The position numbers and the translations under genes are program-made. From contig NZ_JANXTI010000095.1 in assembly GCF_025352425.1 (NCBI RefSeq), forward strand, positions 1 to 56,529: a stretch of 56,529 nt of DNA, read 5' to 3'. This document shows positions 53,746 through 56,529 of this stretch, piece by piece. The stretch comes from Flavobacterium sp. (GTDB lineage Bacteria > Bacteroidota > Bacteroidia > Flavobacteriales > Flavobacteriaceae). The stretch's first letter is position 1, and every line of letters begins with the position of its first letter. The notes under the pieces were generated by a model. The model saw nothing but the letters and a program-made list of their open reading frames with translations, had not been told where the DNA came from and searched no databases.

Positions 53746-54983
53746 TTATAAATCAAATACTTTTTCCGCATCATATTAAAATCATTCAATCCTTTCTCCC
53801 ATGATTTTCTAATAGCTGCTTCAGATGTTCCGGCTTCAATTTGCTGTTGTAGCTTTTTGGTTCCGGCTAACTTGGTAAAAAAAGGTGTAAAGAACTTTGA
53901 CTTGTCAGTAGTTTCGCTATAAGCTTTGATTAACCATTTTAATTCCAGTTTGTTAATTTTTGGTGCTTGAGTCAAATCTTCACCATAACACAATTGGTTT
54001 TTAAAAGGCGGTTCTTTTGATCCAAAATTTGGGATTGGAGTAAAACTGAAATTACCTTTAGGAAGAAATGGCGAACCATAAATCTGGAATTGCTTCTCGG
54101 TGCCACGACCTACGCTTACATTGGTTCCTTCAAACAAACACAAACTCGGATACAAATTAATGGCCTGGTCATTCGGTAAATTAGGTGAAGGCTTCATAGG
54201 TAAACTATAAAACATCTCACGGGTATAATTTAAACACGGAATCACAGTCAGCTTACATTGAATACCATCTTTAAGCCATCTTTCACCATTTATCATATTA
54301 GCATATTCGCCAATCGTCATGCCGTGCAACAACGGAATTTGATGCATTCCGACAAAGCTGCTAAATTCCTTTTCTAAAACAGGTCCGTCAACAATGGCTC
54401 CATTCGGATTCGGTCGGTCTAAAACTATAAGCTGAACATTATTTTCGGCACAGGCCTCCATAATATAATGAAGCGAAGAAATATAAGTATAGAATCGCGC
54501 GCCAACATCCTGCAGATCAAAAACCAAAACTTCAATATCTTCCAATTGTTCTGGTTTTGGTTTTTTGTTATCGCCATAAAGCGAAATAATAGGCAATCCG
54601 GTTTTAGCATCTTTTCCATCAATCACATGTTCGCCGGCATCTGCTGTTCCTCTAAAACCATGCTCTGGAGCGAAGATTTTTTGGAGGTTGATTTTTTTAG
54701 ATATCAGAAAGTCAACAATATTTAAATTTACTTGAGTGTCTTCCGGGGAATAGTAGTTTAGTACGCCGGTTTGATTGGTAACAATTCCAACTTTTTTATC
54801 ATTTAGCAAAGGAAGATAAGCGGCATAATTCTCCGCGCCAGTTCTGAATTCCTGTGTTGCGTTTTCAACAATAACCTCTTTTTTCTTTTCTCTTTCTTCT
54901 TTGCTCTTAACCGAACTCCCGCAAGAAAGCATTAGCAAAACCGAGAATAAAACAGTATTTTTGAACACCAAATTTGAATTCAT
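53742..54983 (-). CDS. namZ: DUF1343 / NamZ-type exo-beta-N-acetylmuramidase, lipoprotein
   Basis: 413 residues from ATG 54983, chosen because it gives the lipoprotein signal NTVLFSVLLMLSCGSS with the lipid Cys; longer frames run into the divergent permease gene. Family segments: KVGIVTNQTGV, FAPEHGFRG, GLPIISLYG, VFDLQDVGARFYTYISSL, LDRPNPNG and EGTNVSVGRGTE. Members cut MurNAc from the non-reducing end of peptidoglycan fragments. Probably acts in the periplasm in cell-wall recycling. Confidence 0.88.
   Translation of the reverse strand: MNSNLVFKNTVLFSVLLMLSCGSSVKSKEEREKKKEVIVENATQEFRTGAENYAAYLPLLNDKKVGIVTNQTGVLNYYSPEDTQVNLNIVDFLISKKINLQKIFAPEHGFRGTADAGEHVIDGKDAKTGLPIISLYGDNKKPKPEQLEDIEVLVFDLQDVGARFYTYISSLHYIMEACAENNVQLIVLDRPNPNGAIVDGPVLEKEFSSFVGMHQIPLLHGMTIGEYANMINGERWLKDGIQCKLTVIPCLNYTREMFYSLPMKPSPNLPNDQAINLYPSLCLFEGTNVSVGRGTEKQFQIYGSPFLPKGNFSFTPIPNFGSKEPPFKNQLCYGEDLTQAPKINKLELKWLIKAYSETTDKSKFFTPFFTKLAGTKKLQQQIEAGTSEAAIRKSWEKGLNDFNMMRKKYLIYN
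54956..54963 (+). promoter_or_regulatory. -7 element of the permease, inside the namZ signal peptide
   Basis: TATTTTTG, a full match to TAnnTTTG, 24 bases before TTG 54988. It lies within the reading frame of the divergent namZ gene. Confidence 0.5.
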
Positions 54984-54987
54984 AGTA

Positions 54988-56220
54988 TTGAAATTAGAAT
55001 ATTTTATAGCAAAACGACTTATTACTGCTAAAGACCATAAAAGTAGTATATCTGCGCCAATAATAAAAATTGCCATAACAGCAATTGCACTCGGAATGAT
55101 CATGATGATTGTTTCTATTGCTACGGGAATTGGGTTGCAACAAAAAATACGCCAGAAAGTTTCAGCGTTCAACGGACATATAATTATTTCCGGTTACAAC
55201 GACAACAATTCTGATGTTAGCACTACCCCGATTTCCATTAACCAAAACTTTTATCCAACATTTAAAACTGTCGACGGAATACAACATGTGCAGGCTGTTG
55301 CCAGCAAAGCCGGAATGATTCGCACAGAAAAAGCTTTTGAAGGAATTATTTTTAAAGGTGTTGGAAAGGACTATCAAGCCAATAATCTGAAAGAATATTT
55401 AATCGAAGGTCGTTTACCCGATTTCAAATCAAATCTTAACGAAGAAACTTTGATTTCGCAATATTTATGTAACCGATTGGGACTCAAACTCGGCGATAAA
55501 TTCGTGACCTATTTTATGAAAGAAGATAGTGAAGGCTACAACCTCCGAAATTTTAAGGTAGTTGGGATTTACAATTCCGGTTTTCAGGAATTTGATGCCA
55601 ATTATGTGATTGGCGATATCCGGCATGTGCAAAGAATTAACAAATGGAAACCCGACCAAATCGGCTCTTTCGAGGTTTTTGTGGATGATTTTACACAAAT
55701 TGAAAGCAAAGGACAGCAAGTCTACCAGGAAACATCATCAACGCTCGATTCGCAGACTATTGTTGAAAAATTCTATTATATATTCGAATGGCTCAAACTG
55801 TTCGACTTTAATATTATCGTTATTCTAATCGTCATGATTGCCGTTTCCACCATTAATATGGTGGTCGCGCTTTTAGTATTAATCCTGGAACGAACCCAAA
55901 TGATTGGAATTCTAAAATCACTCGGTGCCAACAATTGGTCTATCAGAAAGATATTTCTTTACAACTCCGCCTACTTAATTTCTCGGGGATTACTTTGGGG
56001 AAATGTTATTGGAATAGGATTGCTGTTGCTTCAAAAACAGTTTGGTATTATCAAGTTAAACCCCGAAAGTTATTACGTTAACGTAGCTCCTGTAAATATT
56101 AATTTGCTCTACATTTTGTTTCTCAACATCGGAACTGTCGCAATCTGCCTGTTGGTTTTGATTATTCCTTCTTACATTATTACTAAAATCACACCATCAA
56201 AGTCTATTCGTTTCGAATAA
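54988..56220 (+). CDS. ABC transporter permease, FtsX/LolC type
   Basis: 410 residues with a TTG start at 54988; this gives KLEYFIAKRLITAKDHKSS, the usual beginning in flavobacteria, and an upstream frame to 54901 would overlap the namZ gene. Helix 1 at about 22-46, then a periplasmic domain to about 275, then three helices (about 275-300, 320-345, 370-398), the FtsX fold; IKSLGANNWSIRKIF (as ILKSLGANNWSIRKIF) is the coupling segment. It fits LolC/LolE-type lipoprotein release permeases. No ATPase is next to it. Confidence 0.87.
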   Translation: MKLEYFIAKRLITAKDHKSSISAPIIKIAITAIALGMIMMIVSIATGIGLQQKIRQKVSAFNGHIIISGYNDNNSDVSTTPISINQNFYPTFKTVDGIQHVQAVASKAGMIRTEKAFEGIIFKGVGKDYQANNLKEYLIEGRLPDFKSNLNEETLISQYLCNRLGLKLGDKFVTYFMKEDSEGYNLRNFKVVGIYNSGFQEFDANYVIGDIRHVQRINKWKPDQIGSFEVFVDDFTQIESKGQQVYQETSSTLDSQTIVEKFYYIFEWLKLFDFNIIVILIVMIAVSTINMVVALLVLILERTQMIGILKSLGANNWSIRKIFLYNSAYLISRGLLWGNVIGIGLLLLQKQFGIIKLNPESYYVNVAPVNINLLYILFLNIGTVAICLLVLIIPSYIITKITPSKSIRFE

Positions 56221-56221
56221 T

Positions 56222-56313
56222 AAGGAGCACGGGAATCGCAGTCTTGAGGACGCCTCGTCCCGCTATCCGCTCTATCTTTTGCAAAAGCAAAAGGATGCCG
56301 CTGCTATCGGGGC
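56222..56313 (+). repeat. Modular repeat R5
   Basis: Contains CCCGCTATCCGCTCTATC and GGATGCCGCTGCTATCGGGG around an inner stem CTTTTGC (56276-56282) and GCAAAAG (56287-56293). The ends match R1 and R3, with a different inner part. Confidence 0.75.
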
Positions 56314-56406
56314 CATCGAGAGGTTTTGTACAATCGGGACAAAGACCTTCTGTAAGGCACAAGTTATCAACACCTTAAAAAAACATCCAAAAAACCTCAA
56401 AATTTA

Positions 56407-56439
56407 TTTGGAACAAAAGTGATTTAGTTTTTATATTTG
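56407..56439 (+). promoter_or_regulatory. Strong promoter at the right edge
   Basis: TTTG (56407-56410), a 21-base spacer and TATATTTG (56432-56439), both full matches. Downstream 90 bases are non-coding in this window. Confidence 0.6.
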
Positions 56440-56529
56440 CACCCCGCAAGAGTGAAGTTCTATTTAAAAACTGGAAAAACGAGGAGATTAAAATAAATTC
56501 AAAAATAATTTTAAAAAGCCTTGTTGGTT

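Larger units (their letters stand above)
56221..56529. other. 309-base 3' intergenic region
   Basis: No gene is seen. It begins with modular repeat R5 (56222-56313), and has a strong promoter at 56407-56439 reading out of the window. The last bases GCCTTGTTGGTT may start another -33 box. The gene served lies beyond the end. Confidence 0.6.

Noticed and set aside
54984..55172. 63-residue N-terminal extension of the NamZ-like protein
   Set aside because: It is antisense to the first helix of the permease; the lipoprotein signal begins at 54983.

Overview
The window is a continuous piece of a low-GC chromosome from a Flavobacteriaceae-type member of the Bacteroidota, most like Flavobacterium. 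Support comes from the gliding ATPase GldA, a GLPGLI-family protein, a protein with a type IX secretion sorting domain, many TonB-linked outer-membrane proteins, A-rich start regions with several TTG starts, and the Bacteroidota -7 promoter element TAnnTTTG in front of many genes. I see no prophage, insertion sequence, CRISPR array, rRNA or tRNA. It reads as core chromosome with many small dispersed repeats.

Layout. 1-5.6 kb: 3' part of a DUF5686 outer-membrane protein, an AlkA-type glycosylase, and a membrane pyrophosphatase with a cysteine-rich tail. 5.6-10.9 kb: deoxynucleoside kinase and a secreted unknown on the minus strand, then a GLPGLI protein with a large outer-membrane receptor. 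10.9-17.5 kb: methionine/SAM block, with metK on the minus strand diverging from a split metH plus metF. Between them lie a SAM-I riboswitch facing metH and what I read as a SAM-II-like pseudoknot facing metK. 17.7-21.5 kb: PagL-like deacylase, DUF2807 lipoprotein, gldA, M28 peptidase. 21.6-25.7 kb: aromatic amino acid operon (prephenate dehydratase, aminotransferase, prephenate dehydrogenase, DAHP synthase/chorismate mutase) behind a textbook attenuator whose leader peptide is rich in Tyr, Phe and Trp. 25.7-31.3 kb: two secreted paralogues, then rsgA, dtd, a MazG-like gene, aroA and queA. 31.5-40.7 kb: kynureninase, M36 protease, agmatinase-family enzyme, glycine-zipper lipoprotein, a frameshifted penicillin acylase, kynurenine monooxygenase. 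40.7-42.3 kb: HerA/DUF853-type ATPase. 42.8-48.6 kb: a Ton energising operon (ExbB, two ExbD, TonB, small membrane protein, PstS-like lipoprotein, TPR protein). 48.7-56.2 kb: queE, a double-domain TonB-like protein, a class V aminotransferase, DinB/YfiT-type protein, methyltransferase, YkgJ-type protein, a small membrane protein, NamZ-like hydrolase and an FtsX/LolC-type permease.

How parts fit. MetK consumes methionine to make SAM, MetH and MetF remake methionine, and both directions seem to be read by SAM-sensing RNA. The aromatic operon, together with aroA, covers part of the chorismate route to Phe and Tyr and is switched by ribosome stalling. KynU and Kmo belong to tryptophan-to-NAD metabolism. 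The Ton operon would power the many TonB-dependent receptors such genomes carry.

The most notable signals are the pheA attenuator, the two SAM-responsive RNAs back to back, a family of modular repeats with a constant frame and exchangeable inner parts, three such repeat types absorbed in frame inside aroA, and the cysteine-rich periplasmic tail of the pyrophosphatase. All functional calls are by reading motifs; no database search was run.
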